Shown one piece after another: positions 42,350-52,985 of a DNA stretch of 64,000 bases. This stretch comes from Harmonia axyridis (lineage: Eukaryota; Arthropoda; Insecta; Coleoptera; Coccinellidae), in contig NC_059507.1 in the NCBI RefSeq assembly GCF_914767665.1, positions 18,416,718 to 18,480,717 of the forward strand, given 5' to 3'. Below the pieces are notes generated by a model. It did not search any database, had not been told where the DNA came from, and was given only the letters and a program-made list of their open reading frames with translations. The position numbers and the translations under genes were made by a program. The number at the start of each line of letters is the position of its first letter. Positions within the stretch are counted from its first letter, which is position 1.

Positions 42350-43444
42350 TTCTGTTTATTTTCACGTCCCTAAGCAATTAAGATTAAAATTAGACGTTAA
42401 ACCTAAAAAGGGCGTATTCTTAGGATATCCATAAATGGTTACAAAGTTTTAGATATTGAGAAAAATGAAATTGTCCATGTTAGGGATGTAAAATTTAGAG
42501 AAGATGAGTTTTTCTTTAGTCAAAATGTGAACTGTAATTCAAAATTTGAAAATATTGATCATCTCCATAATGAGGGAGGGGATTCGGATTATATTAAAGA
42601 AAATGTAACGATTGAACTTGAAAATCCCAACAATACAGAAACTTCTCAAAATTTGGTTCCCACAGTAAGAGAAAAGAGAAATATCAAACCACCTAATAAG
42701 TATAATGATTATAAAATATACATGGCACTGTGTAGTAATAATTTTGTTGATAACATTCCTAATAACTATCAAGATGTTTTGAATAATAAAAATAAAGTTC
42801 AATGGTTAGATGCTATGAAGCGGGAAGTAGACTCAATTAATGAAAATCAAACATGACAAATTGTAGAGAAACCTAGTGATTCAAAACAAATTTTAGATAC
42901 TAAATGGGTATATACTTTGAAAGAAACTGAAATTGATTCAAAAAAATATAAGGCTAGGCTTGTTGTTCGAGGTTTCAAGCAAGATGAAAAATCATTTAGT
43001 TATGAGGATATTTATGCACCAGTAGCGAAAATGACTACTATTCGTTTCGTACGATGCTGTCTATTGGCGTAGAACATGATTTTCATTTTCATCAATTAGA
43101 TATAAAGACTGATTTCCTCAATGGAAAATTGGAGGATGAAGTTTATATAAATGCACCTCCAGGTATTCCATTAGATAGAGATAAAATATTTAAGCTGAAT
43201 AAAGCATTATATGGACTGAAACAATCTTCAAATTGCTGGAATAAAACTATTCATGATTTTCTTATAAAGATTGGTTTTAAGAGATCGGAAAATGACTATT
43301 GTTTATATAGTAAAGGAGAATCGTATACGTTTATTTTCATTTTGATTTATGTAGATGATTTTATTGCAGCTAGTCCATCTCTTGAGCTTGTAAATAAAAC
43401 AAAATCAGAATTAGCTAATAATTTTAAATTCAAAGATAAACAAG
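42350..43444 (+). pseudogene. Copia-1 integrase C-terminus and RT
   Basis: Resumes the frame cut at 36898: SVYFHVPKQLRLKLDVKPKKGVFLGYP, then a stop (TAA at about 42433). KYNDYKIYMALC and VQWLDAMKREVDSI lead into RT, with stops at 42856 and near 43052. RT blocks seen: TKWVYTLKE, YKARLVVRGFKQ, DIYAPVAKMTTIRF, HFHQLDIKTDFLNG (usual DVKTAFLNG), EVYINAPPG, LYGLKQSSNCW and the active site LIYVDDFIAA. It is cut at 43444 by the TRIM element. Confidence 0.88.
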
Positions 43445-43567
43445 TGTAGGATTTCACGTATACCTACTTATGCGTTTCGTCCCTGGCACACACACCGGAC
43501 TCATCAGTGTGACTTTGGTATAATTGTGTGTGCCGTGTCACAGACGCTTGGAGAATTTATTATTATC

Positions 43568-43650
43568 GGGAGCCGCCGGGACTCGAACCCGGGACCTTGT
43601 TGCATCTCGGTGAGTGAGAACACACTCTTAGCCTCTAGGCCACTGAGTGC
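43568..43650 (-). ncRNA. tRNA-like sequence with pol III A and B boxes (left LTR)
   Basis: On the minus strand GTGGCCTAGAGGCTAAGA fits an A box and GGTTCGAGTCC is a perfect B box, in a T-arm CCGGG-TTCGAGT-CCCGG. The expected acceptor stem does not form: CGGCTCC at the 3' side has no partner before the A box. It is therefore tRNA-derived rather than a working tRNA gene. Confidence 0.65.
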
Positions 43651-44214
43651 AGTGTTTTATTATTGTTGCTATGTGGGCTTTATGAGAAGCCGCCATATGA
43701 CTCCCTCCCCAGTGACGGAGGAACGAAACTTATGCGTGTTACGAGGTCATCGGTGCAGCTGGGTGATTGCCGCCTAATCATAGCTGCACCTCGCGGCATC
43801 GTGCGGACGGTGAATGCCGCCTATTCAGGTCCGCTATACCGCGGCAGACCAAGGAGCACGTATTGCACGTCATGGGAATGGGCGTCTAGAGTTTCGTTGG
43901 AAATTGCAGATATATGGGAGCTATGCATCAACCTTCTGCTTTCCAGGACACATCGTTAATATGGCCATTCCCATCACGTCGGGCTTGCATGCTGTGACGA
44001 CGGAAACACGAGGCTCGGCGTGCCATCGGCTCTAGTTCCGACGGACACCCCAGTAGCCGTAACGTTGAGCGGGGCAGTTTTCCGCCATCACGTCGGGGTC
44101 ACCAATGTAGGATTTCACATATGCCTACTTATGCGTTTCGTCCCTGGCCATCAGTGTGACTTTGGTATAATTGTGTGTGCCGTGTCACAGACGCTTGGGG
44201 AATTTATTATTATC

Positions 44215-44297
44215 GGGAGCCGCCGGGACTCGAACCCGGGACCTTGTTGCATCTCGGTGAGTGAGAACACAGTCTTAGCCTCTAGGCCACTGAGTGC
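44215..44297 (-). ncRNA. tRNA-like sequence with pol III A and B boxes (right LTR)
   Basis: The same sequence as in the left LTR with two changes near the anticodon arm (ACAGTC for ACACTC, and a flanking base). The T-arm and both boxes are identical. Confidence 0.65.
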
Positions 44298-44348
44298 TGT
44301 GTTTTATTATTGTTGCTATGTGGGCTTTATGAGAAGCCGCCACACAAG

Positions 44349-45189
44349 AATTAAAACACTTTCTTGGTTTAGAAATTGACCATGATAGAGAAAAAGGGGT
44401 CTTGACTATAAAACAGAGTAGTTATACAAAGAAACTACTGAAACGTTTCAATATGGATAATTGTTCTGTACTATCTGTACCTATTGATCCAAGTATTGTA
44501 AATCTAAATCATACTGTTAACAATGCACATTGTAATAAACCATATCGTGAACTGATCGGTTCACTTATGTATCTAATGTTAGGATCTCGTCCTGATTTGT
44601 GTTTTAGCATCAACTATTTCAGTAGATTTCAGAATTGCTATTCTGACCAATTGTGGAATTATTTAAAACACGTTTTAAGATATTTGAAAGGCACTATTGA
44701 CTATGGCTTAACTTATAAGAAATCAAATGATAATGTTAACCTTATAGCTTATGTAGATTCTGATTGGGGTGGTGATACGAAAGATAGGAGATCTGTATCG
44801 GGATATTTATTCAAAATGAATGATGAATGGTCAACTGAAAAGCAAACTTGTGTCGCTCTATCAACAACAGAGTCTGAGTTGAATGCATTGTGTGCTTGTA
44901 CATCTGAGGGTTTGTGGCTGAAGAAGATTTTGGTAGATTTAAAATGTAATATTCAGAATTTCGTTGTTAATGAAGATAATCAAGGATGTATAAGCATAAT
45001 AATAAATCCAGAAAGAAATGCCAGAGTAAAAAACCATTTATATAAAATACAATTTCATTTGTGAAAAGGTAAAATCAAAGGAAATGATAGTAAAATATGT
45101 CAGTACTGAAAATCAGATTGCAGATATTCTAACTAAAGCATTGTTAAAATGTAAATTTGCAAAATTCAGAGACTTGCTTATTACTGTAT
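44349..45189 (+). pseudogene. Copia-1 RT end and RNase H
   Basis: Continues from 43444: ELKHFLGLEIDHDREKGVL, QSSYTKKLLKRFNM, PYRELIGSLMYLMLGSRPDLCFSINYFSRF, WNYLKHVLRYLKGTIDYGL, then RNase H AYVDSDWGGDTKDRRSVSGYLF, CVALSTTESELNALC and NEDNQGCISI. A stop at 45062-45064 (frameshift) precedes the end, KYVSTENQIADILTKAL, at 45189. Confidence 0.9.
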
Positions 45190-45318
45190 GAATGACATAT
45201 TTAATTCTTAATGTTTGTACTTTTATGCTGATTATTGAGATTATTCTATTCCTTGGTACTTATCTGATGTTTAATTTTTTGTTCTTAACTTCTAACAATT
45301 TTCAGCGAGGGAGGGTTT

Positions 45319-45546
45319 TGAATATTCGCGCTGAAAATGGAAGTTGGTTACAGAGTCCATCAGCTAACTTCAAGCCATACTGTTCTGTGGCGATACAGAA
45401 ATATAGGTTAAGTTAGTTCTATGATAACAAGTTGTTGTTAAGTTATCAGTTATCATGTGTACACAAAATAAAAGTTCTTAAAAAGTTATCCGAGTATATC
45501 AATTGTAATCCATGGAGTTTTTCTCATTTTTAATCGACAAATAAAT
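45319..45546 (+). repeat. Copia-1 3' LTR
   Basis: 228 bases matching the 5' LTR with two differences seen. It is preceded by a purine tract GCGAGGGAGGG. Confidence 0.88.
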
Positions 45547-45594
45547 GAAATATATCCCCCTTATCCCCCCCTTGGGTACGCCACTGCTCAGTTT

Positions 45595-46129
45595 ATTTCT
45601 GGTGAATTCAAAAATTTGATGAATAAATATAAAGTACTGAAAATTGGGTTCAATGCTCGATATTTTCCACAGGCGAACCCAACTGAAAGAGTCAATAAGA
45701 CTATTGTAACTGCTATAAGATCTTATATGTATACAGAACAAACTCTGGGATGAAAATATCCATCAAATAGCACAAGCTATTCGCCTGGGTAAACATGAGG
45801 TCACTAAGTTATCCCCTTCACATTTATGTTTTATGAGGAACGTCCCAACGGATGGTTCATTCTATGGAAAGATTTCGGAAAGAGATAATAATTTCATAGA
45901 AATTTCTGAGAATGTATTAGACCCCGAAGTTCAGCTTAAAGTCCCTGAACTATTCGAGGATGTCAGAAAGCGGTTGTTGCATTCGCATGAATTAAATAAG
46001 GGTCGATATAATTTGAGACGTAGGGATGTCAGATTCCGAGTGGGAGACAGGGTTTAGAAGAAGAATTTTATGTTATCCAATGCAGCCGATGATTTTTCCT
46101 CTAAGTTAGCACCTAAGTATATTCCTTGT
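45595..46129 (+). pseudogene. Gypsy-2 integrase, second part
   Basis: Resumes after DNGPQF with ISGEFKNLMNKY, then FPQANPTERVNKTIVTAIRSYM (catalytic Glu in the PTERVN block). Frame 45833-46057 covers the C-terminal part, ending RRDVRFRVGDRV with a stop at 46056, a usual Gypsy integrase tail. SKLAPKYIPC follows and is cut at 46129 by the palindromic unit. Confidence 0.85.
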
Positions 46130-46215
46130 CATTCATCACTGGTATTCCTGACTTTTTAAATATTCAACTATGTAGTGGCAAAGAGGACAGGAGAAATAAA
46201 AATCGTTAATGAGAT

Positions 46216-46252
46216 GCCGACGTTTCGACCTTTATTTCTGGTCTTTTTCAAG
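46216..46252 (-). ncRNA. Hammerhead-like motif, variant core (left arm)
   Basis: On the minus strand: stem I GCC/GGC, core TTGAAAA in place of CTGANGA, stem II GACC/GGTC, then GAAA, AC/GT and cleavage-type GTC. The changes C3 to U and G8 to A together keep the known 3-8 pairing. Confidence 0.55.
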
Positions 46253-47040
46253 GCTGGAAACAGAACGACATTGAAAATATGGGGCGTAACATAGTGCCAT
46301 AATATAAAAAAAACAGTATACTTTAGTAGGTATAGAAACAAAATACAACAGAGCAACATAAAAACATACTTAAAAACACATACCTATTCATATGGATTAT
46401 CCCTCTCAATATTCTGAGGTGGACATAAAACTGTGTCGTCAATTTTTTAAAAACTCGATATATAGGTCCATTAGTCAATAGATAAAATTATTCGAAATCT
46501 TTCATTAGAATTTTAGGGTGTTGAAAGATATTTCCTATAATAAACAACTGAACCAGTTTCCGTATCATCTGTCATATACAGAGCGTCGAGCGTCATATGG
46601 TGATCTAATATCACAACATTTTAGAGATATATAAACGGATGATTCGTTCTTGATGAATTTCAGGAACATACCTCTTTCTGTGATATTAGATTACCATATG
46701 ACGCTCGACGCTCTGTATATGACAGATGATACGGAAACTGGTTCAGTTGTTCATTATAGGAAATATCTTTCAACACCCTAAAATTCTAATGAAAGATTTC
46801 GAATAATTTTATCTATTGACTAATGGACCTATATATCGAGTTTTTAAAAAATTGACGACACAGTTTTATGTCCACCTCAGAATATTATGAGGGATAATCC
46901 ATATGAATAGGTATGTGTTTTTAAGTATGTTTTTATGTTGCTCTGTTGTATTTTGTTTCTATACCTACTAAAGTATACTGTTTTTTTACATTATGGCACT
47001 ATGTTACGCCCCATATTTTCAATGTCGTTCTGTTTCCAGC

Positions 47041-47077
47041 CTTGAAAAAGACCAGAAATAAAGGTCGAAACGTCGGC
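47041..47077 (+). ncRNA. Hammerhead-like motif, variant core (right arm)
   Basis: Mirror copy of the left-arm motif, identical in sequence, on the plus strand. Confidence 0.55.
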
Positions 47078-47142
47078 ATCTCATTAAGGATTTTTATTTC
47101 CCCTGTCCTCTTTGCCACTACATAGTTGAATATATTCCTTGT

Positions 47143-47278
47143 GTTGTTCATAGAGTTATTTCACCTTTGGTATACAATTTGAGGGATCTCAATGGAAATG
47201 ACCTGGGTAATTTTAATGTTAGCTATTTGAAGTTGTATATTAGTGATAGTGCCACTGATGATCGGCACGACAATTATT
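47143..47278 (+). pseudogene. Gypsy-2 pol C-terminus
   Basis: Continues the frame after the palindrome: VVHRVISPLVYNLRDLNGNDLGNFNVSYLKLYISDS to a TAG/TAA region at about 47278. The chromodomain-less tail WHVSYLK-like block (NVSYLKLY) is a standard Gypsy integrase end. Confidence 0.78.
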
Positions 47279-50200
47279 AGTACCTAATATAATTTTAATT
47301 TTCTTTATTTTGTTCACATTTTTTTGTGTGTTGAGGTCATTTATTTGATTTTCAGCTTAGTTTTTTATTTTTGAATTTTCTCAATTGATAAACTTGGACA
47401 GACAGCTTAAGCTGGGGCTTTCAGTTATGAATATTGAATTCCCATATTTTTGGTCATTTTGGCATAGAGATTATGCATTGAGTATGTAAGTTTGCATAAA
47501 TATTCTGTCTGTCCGAAATTTGTCAGAAGCGATTGTTTACTATTCAGTGAAACTAATTTTTGGATAGATTTTTTAACTGCTTTTGTTTAGATTCACAATA
47601 TTTTCAGATTTTCTCTTTTTGTAATTGATTCGAATAGATTAGCACCAATAATTTTACCTTGTGTAGTATTTTGAGTGTGAGATAGTATCTCACTGGCGCC
47701 CAACTTTAGTTTTTTGTTGTTCTTTCTATCTTTTAATGTCGTTCTGATCTGATGTCCTATTTTGTCGTGGGTTATAAATTATATTATGAAAAGGGAGGTA
47801 GGGAGGAGAGTCAGATTGATTGTGTATAGTTTCTTGAAGCTATATACTGCCAATCTTGAACTGTTCACTGAGTGGTTTATTTTAGAACTTTTCAAACCAA
47901 ATTAAAGAAGAACCGTAGAACTGTTCTCTTTTTAGCTACTCATATCATTGAGAGCATCATGAAATAACCTTGAATTATTTGTGATTCGTTATTATAATTG
48001 TATGTTTTGTTCAGAAGACTGATGTGGGGACAAATATCTTTTATATATAGTAATTTCTATTAGTAATATTTTTTTTTATTGGACTGAAGAGGGTACACAA
48101 ACTTCCTGTAGCGCACTGTCCAATAGGTTTGCTGACCATCTAGCATACCATGTCTCCTTTCTATTTTTGATGGGTACTTGTTTCGAATATGATTAATTTC
48201 TATTTCAATATTTAAACATTAAAATTTTTGCTACTTTCAGGGTTTTATGCACTCATTTTTTTTTTTTTTTGGTGGGTAGAGGAGATGTGTAACGATACGA
48301 TCGTTACAACTTTCTTTTTTTTTTTAATTTTAATTTATTCATTACATATTTGTTGTACCGTCACTGCATTTGTACGTGTATCGAAGAATTCAGATTTGCA
48401 GATGGGCGCATGTTTTCAATCTGATAAGATATTAATCGGTTATTCGAAGATTTTATTCTATCTTTTCTGCTTTGTCTGGTAAATGAAATAAGTCATCGGA
48501 GTTGACTTCTTGATATAGATATTTTTTGGTATTAAATTTTGAGATTTAGTTGATATTTCATAGTTTCTATTGGTTTAGTGAAACTCAATAAAAATTGAGG
48601 TGAGATGCCTATATCTTTTGAAATATATATATTTTTTTTGCAATCTCCTCTGCCCAACAAAGATTTTTTTTTTCAACCAAAATTCGATTCATCCTTGCCG
48701 TTCAGGTTCATTTTTATTCGCTTCAAAATTAATTTTTCTTATAGATTTCATTATTTAGATCATTTTCATATTCAAAATCTCACGCCATATAAAATAAATC
48801 TTCACTAAAGTGTTCCCTTCAATTCAATTCACTCATTAAAAATTTTTCAATTTCATATTCAAAATTCAATGTAACAGTTAAAATCAGTTCCAATTTTATT
48901 TGCTAGATCATTATTTTTTTTTGAAAAATGGCTGTCGATTCACATATGTAATTTTTTTATACTTGAGTACACAACTTTTTATGCGAAACATGGACGGCAA
49001 GGACAATATATTCTACTGAACGGTCTCTGAAAGAAATTAATTTTCCAGTTTTTGGATGAAGCCCAGAATTTCGATTTGAACATATATTTCCAAGATTGAA
49101 CTTCGTTGACCAACATCCAACTTCGAAGAATCCATCACATCTGAAAACTGTGGTCATAAGAACCTGGAAATCCTTATATGGTGCTGTGACAGTATCGTAC
49201 CAAATCAGATGGTTCTTTCTGCATGGGAGCACTTCACCTGGATTTTAATTGCTAATGGAAGTATTCTGCTATGTATTTTGTAATTTCATTCGATATCCAA
49301 TTTATATAATTTCGTATGCTCTATTTCATTTTTCATTTGAGACAATTCGCTTCAAAGCTATTCATAATAATTTTCATTGTTGAAATTCAATTGTAAGCAG
49401 CTATTTTTCAATATTTCACTCTTAACTTTTTATTACAATTTGAGCAATTTAGTGGATCATTTCATCTTATTAATAAATCTCTGAAAGTGGATGAGTTTGT
49501 TTTTGTGTGGGAACCAAAGCCTTCGAAATTGCTTTCTATTTTGAAAATAGGTTCCGGGCTAGCTACAACCTATTAACCCCGACCACCTCTCCGACTGAAG
49601 CTAGTAAGTAACAGATCTCTGAAGAGAGGAGAAACACTTAATTGGTTACAATGTTTTCCGGCATTATTCAATATCAAATATAAAATATTATTAACTCAAG
49701 AAAAAAAAATCCAAATCTTAATACATAAACAAACAAAAAAATTGAAAATCATAAAATCAATTCAAAACATTTTTTTCTTATGCACTTCACTAACTCCAGC
49801 ATGGAGTTTAATCACTTTTCGGGATTTCAAAATTTCACTATCGCGGCACTTTCTGGTTCCATAATACTGCGTCCTTAGGTTGTCTAGTTGAATGGTACTT
49901 TATTTCTTCCATGGATCTCATCTTCGTCACGGAAATAACCTTTTACTTCGATGTCCATCATAATTCTGGTGATCTTCTCTTCTTCGGCTTGGTGACTATT
50001 CATTTCTCTCATAGGGCTGATATTTCATAAACTGGCTCGCTTTATTTTTCCATACAAACTTTCATATAAGGACTATCGGTAAGGGAGCCATTCCTCCCAA
50101 ATTAAACATACTCGTCGTCCAACGACGTCTACTGTACTGCTAATCCACTAGCATACTTCAACCATTACATCTTGGTTTCAAGATTCAGGATTCTCTGAGC

Positions 50201-51297
50201 ATCTTCTTTATCCTCAGTTCCATTGTAATCCCATCTTCTTCTTCCTCCATATTATAATCTTCCTCATCGTCTTCTTCTTCAGCTATCACTCTAAAGCTCC
50301 TCTTTATCTACAGCCTATTGATTGATTTACTCTCTAACCAGTTTATCGAAAAGGTGATCGTCACTTCTCAGGTAATATTCAGTTATAATCCACATTGATA
50401 TATATTGTCTGACGTCATGATAGCATTTCAGTTTTGGACATCAACACACACAATTGGAAGTAAGGTTATTCCGTTAACTAGGATTTGATCCGTCCATCTT
50501 CCTGAAGATTACTTCCATCCTTCGTTGTAGACCCTCTTTAATTCGCAAATTTCCATAAAATATTACAAAAAAAAATTATCTGTGCATTATTTAGTTCTAA
50601 CTAGATATCATTATCTCCATCAAAATTTCGTTATCAATCAAAATAAAAAAACTCAAACCATCTAATTATATGAACATAACCACCGTAAACGTTAATTGAA
50701 TTTCCCACAAAAGAAAAAAATATTCCATATATTTTACTGTCAAACCCTTGGGTTGAATGTCTCCTTTATATTGTCTCAAATTATCTATTCTGATTTCCAA
50801 ATAAAACTCCATAAAATTCCCTTTTTTTCCTAAAGCCTAACATAAAAAAGAAACCTTTATTTAAAAAAAAATTGAGACATCCATATCCCAAAACGGGGAC
50901 CCTATATCCGATAGTGGCTTCCTTGGAAGAAGGAGCCACTAGAATCTCACGTTGGGCAGGGTCGACTCAATTCCCTGAGGGACCTGTGTCCCACGTTACC
51001 CATAAGTTATATGAAATCCTAAATAAAACTCAACTAACGATTCGGAACTTTTAGTGAAAATACGTCATAAATCCAAATTAAAAAATATTTATCATCATTA
51101 CTCAGCACCTTTAGTGTCTTGATTCCATAAATTAAATCCTCAAACGAATTCACAATATCCAAATTACTTCATATATTTCCTCAACTATTTCAAAGTCAAA
51201 CTGTTCTAAATAAAAATTTCTACTTTCATTTCGCTATACTTCCCTAATATGAAAAAACGATTTATCAAAATTTACCAATATTATCAATATTTTACGC
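47279..51297. other. About 4 kb without recognisable genes; possible Gypsy-2 LTR
   Basis: AT-rich with many homopolymers and no frame longer than about 90 residues. At 47694-47704 TGGCGCCCAAC, preceded by TATCTCAC, looks like an LTR end plus a tRNA primer site; a purine run lies at 47788-47811 (AAAAGGGAGGTAGGGAGGAG). A GC-richer patch at 50885-51010 (GGGGACCC, TTCCTTGGAAGAAGG, GGGACCTGTGTCCC palindromes) may be retroelement-derived. The rightmost part may belong to the Gypsy-4 remnant into which Gypsy-3 inserted. Confidence 0.4.
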
Positions 51298-51477
51298 TGT
51301 TATGTATTATTTTATCAGTTCATATTTTGAATAAATTCAATATAACGGAGAGAGGGAAATTCAGGTGACCGACCGACTGGAAGAAGTACGGAAACTCAGT
51401 GTAGTATATTCAAGATAATCGTATTAGTAATAAACCTAAAAGGAAATTTACGTCCTTTTATTAACAAGTACACAACA
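51298..51477 (+). repeat. Gypsy-3 5' LTR
   Basis: 180 bases; shorter than the 3' LTR because about 40 bases after CAGT (containing TGAAGCTACCACTACAAA) are missing. Confidence 0.93.
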
Positions 51478-51550
51478 ACTGGCGACGAGGATTTAAAGAA
51501 GAGCAGAAGATATTTTATATATTCTGATAAACGAATCTACGCAGGAAGCT

Positions 51551-52283
51551 ATGGTTGAAACTCGAAGTATGAGTGCACCAGATGTAGTTTTTCAAACTAC
51601 GTTCAACATTGAGCCCTATGATACTACTTTGAACTGGACTAGATGGGTACAACGATTAGAAGGTTCGTTCAAATTATTTAATATAAAGAAAGAGCATTCG
51701 ATATTCTTTGCAACAAAATATCACCTCATATGTGAAATCATACGATGAGCTGAAAAACATTTTACAAACATACTACGCTCCTGCAGCACTTGAAATAGCA
51801 GAGAACTACAGATTCCATCAAAGAAAACAGCAAGACGGAGAAAAAATTCAAGAATTCGTAGCAGATTTACAAAAACTGGCAGTAACTTGCAGTTTTGGTG
51901 GATATTTGAATACAGCACTGCGGAATCCATTCGTTTTTGGATTAAGAAGTAAACGAATTCAATCAAGAGTATTGGAGCAAGACAACCTAAAATTCGAAGA
52001 AGCAGTCAAGATGGCGATTGGTATAGAATTGACGGAGAAATATGTCAACCAACTGAACGAGGCCAGCTACTCAGGAGTGAACCAAGTGCAGCAGATGAAC
52101 GAAAAAAAATTCAATAAAAACCAACAAGATAAAAGGAAGTCTTTTTCTAAAAATAATTTCAATACAAATAATTTCATTAAAGATAATATGAGTAAAAATA
52201 ATAAATTCAATTCTAGTAGATACACCAATAATAATAATATTAAATGTTTTAGGTGTGGTAGAAATCACTTTGCTAATAAATGA
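51551..52283 (+). pseudogene. Gypsy-3 gag
   Basis: The ATG at 51551 starts MVETRSMSAPDVVFQTTFNIEPYD, then WTRWVQRLEGSFKLF. A frameshift near 51710-51745 moves to the frame with YDELKNILQTYYAP, RFHQRKQQDGEKIQEFVADLQKLA and an Asn/Lys-rich linker. The zinc knuckle CFRCGRNHFANK should end in Cys, but the codon is TGA (52281-52283), so a single base change destroyed both the knuckle and the frame. A second knuckle CSGCGGKGHLKKVC follows in the same frame. Confidence 0.88.
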
Positions 52284-52985
52284 ACCTTGGATGGGAACAC
52301 ACAGTGTTCAGGTTGTGGAGGAAAAGGGCATCTCAAAAAAGTTTGTTTCAGGTCTCAATCGGTGAATTACACAGCCGTTTCTTCCGAACAGATTGCCGAA
52401 ATCTCAACAATTACAAACAAAGGTGAAGATTTACGAAAAAAATTCACTACTACATTGATACTAGAAGGTAAACCAATACTTTTTGAAATTGACAGCGGTG
52501 CTGCTGTGACTCTAATGGGGTATAAAGAATTTAAAAATCTGTTTCCTTACAATCGTGTCATCAAATCTAATTTACAGTTAATTACTTATTGCAAAAATTC
52601 ACTTTCAGTTATCGGTTCTAGTAAAGTAAATATTACTTACAACAATGTCCGATATAACTTAGACATTTACTTGACAGATATTAATAGTATTTCACTACTT
52701 GCTAGGGAATGGATAGGTGAAATCAAGTTCAATTTTAATTTTATCAATAAAGTTACGGAAGAAAATGTACGTGATCTAGCAATAAAGGGTCTCTTACAAA
52801 AATACGCGAATATAACAACTCCGGGGTTTGGCAAAATTGAAGGAATACAAGCAAAATTATCTTTAAAACCTAATGCTAAGCCAGTATTCTATAAATCACA
52901 ACCAGTACCATTCAAACTTTTAAATTTAATGGAAATTGAGTTAGATAACCTTGAAAGAAATGGTACCTATAATAGAAAAAGTTAA
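52284..52985 (+). pseudogene. Gypsy-3 second zinc knuckle, protease, start of RT
   Basis: Begins TLDGNTQ and the knuckle CSGCGGKGHLKKVC, then the aspartic protease FEIDSGAAVTLMG, SLLAREWIGEI, and the RT lead FGKIEGIQAKLSLKPNAKPVFYKSQPVPF. A frameshift near 52960 puts the rest of RT in another frame. Confidence 0.88.

Larger units (their letters stand above)
43445..44343. mobile_element. TRIM-like miniature LTR element with tRNA-like LTRs (TSD ACAAG)
   Basis: Two direct repeats, 43445-43695 (251 bases) and 44106-44343 (238 bases, lacking 13 bases after CCCTGGC), both begin TGTAGGATTTCAC and end GAAGCCGCCA. They enclose about 410 bases without coding capacity and are flanked by ACAAG (43440-43444 and 44344-44348). 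Excision rejoins the Copia-1 frame (FKDKQ to ELKHFLGLEI). Size, LTR structure and lack of genes fit a terminal-repeat retrotransposon in miniature. Confidence 0.82.
34490..45546 (+). mobile_element. Copia-1 LTR retrotransposon carrying Copia-2 and a TRIM
   Basis: Two 228-base LTRs bracket gag, protease, integrase, RT and RNase H in Copia order. Subtracting the nested Copia-2 (36899-42344) and the miniature element (43445-44343) leaves about 4.7 kb, a normal Copia size. The flanking duplication is not clear; ATATA occurs on both sides but a few bases away from the LTR edges. Confidence 0.9.
34322..45586. mobile_element. hAT MITE (8-bp duplication CTCAGTTT) split by Copia-1
   Basis: The termini CAGTGGCGTACCCA and TGGGTACGCCACTG are inverted repeats followed inward by G-rich and C-rich tracts, and are flanked by CTCAGTTT at 34314-34321 and 45587-45594. 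An 8-bp duplication with CAGTG ends is the hAT signature. Its own DNA is only about 205 bases (34322-34489 and 45547-45586); everything between is the Copia-1 insertion. Removing it rejoins Gypsy-2 integrase at DNGPQF-ISGEF. Confidence 0.9.
46130..47130. mobile_element. 1001-bp palindromic Penelope-like unit with two hammerhead-like motifs (12-bp TSD)
   Basis: Arms 46163-46615 and 46679-47130 are reverse complements with few mismatches; 33 unpaired bases lie at the left end and 63 in the loop. TATATTCCTTGT flanks it at 46118-46129 and 47131-47142, inside the Gypsy-2 integrase tail. Each arm carries a hammerhead-like motif near its outer end, pointing outwards. No protein is encoded. The 12-bp duplication fits insertion by target-primed reverse transcription rather than by a transposase. 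Confidence 0.82.

Noticed and set aside
43568..43650. True tRNA gene
   Set aside because: The acceptor stem does not pair and the sequence is repeated in both LTRs of a mobile element; only pol III boxes and the T-arm are preserved.
48228..48482. 84-residue hydrophobic frame as a membrane protein
   Set aside because: Built on T homopolymers, no similarity recognised and no gene context.
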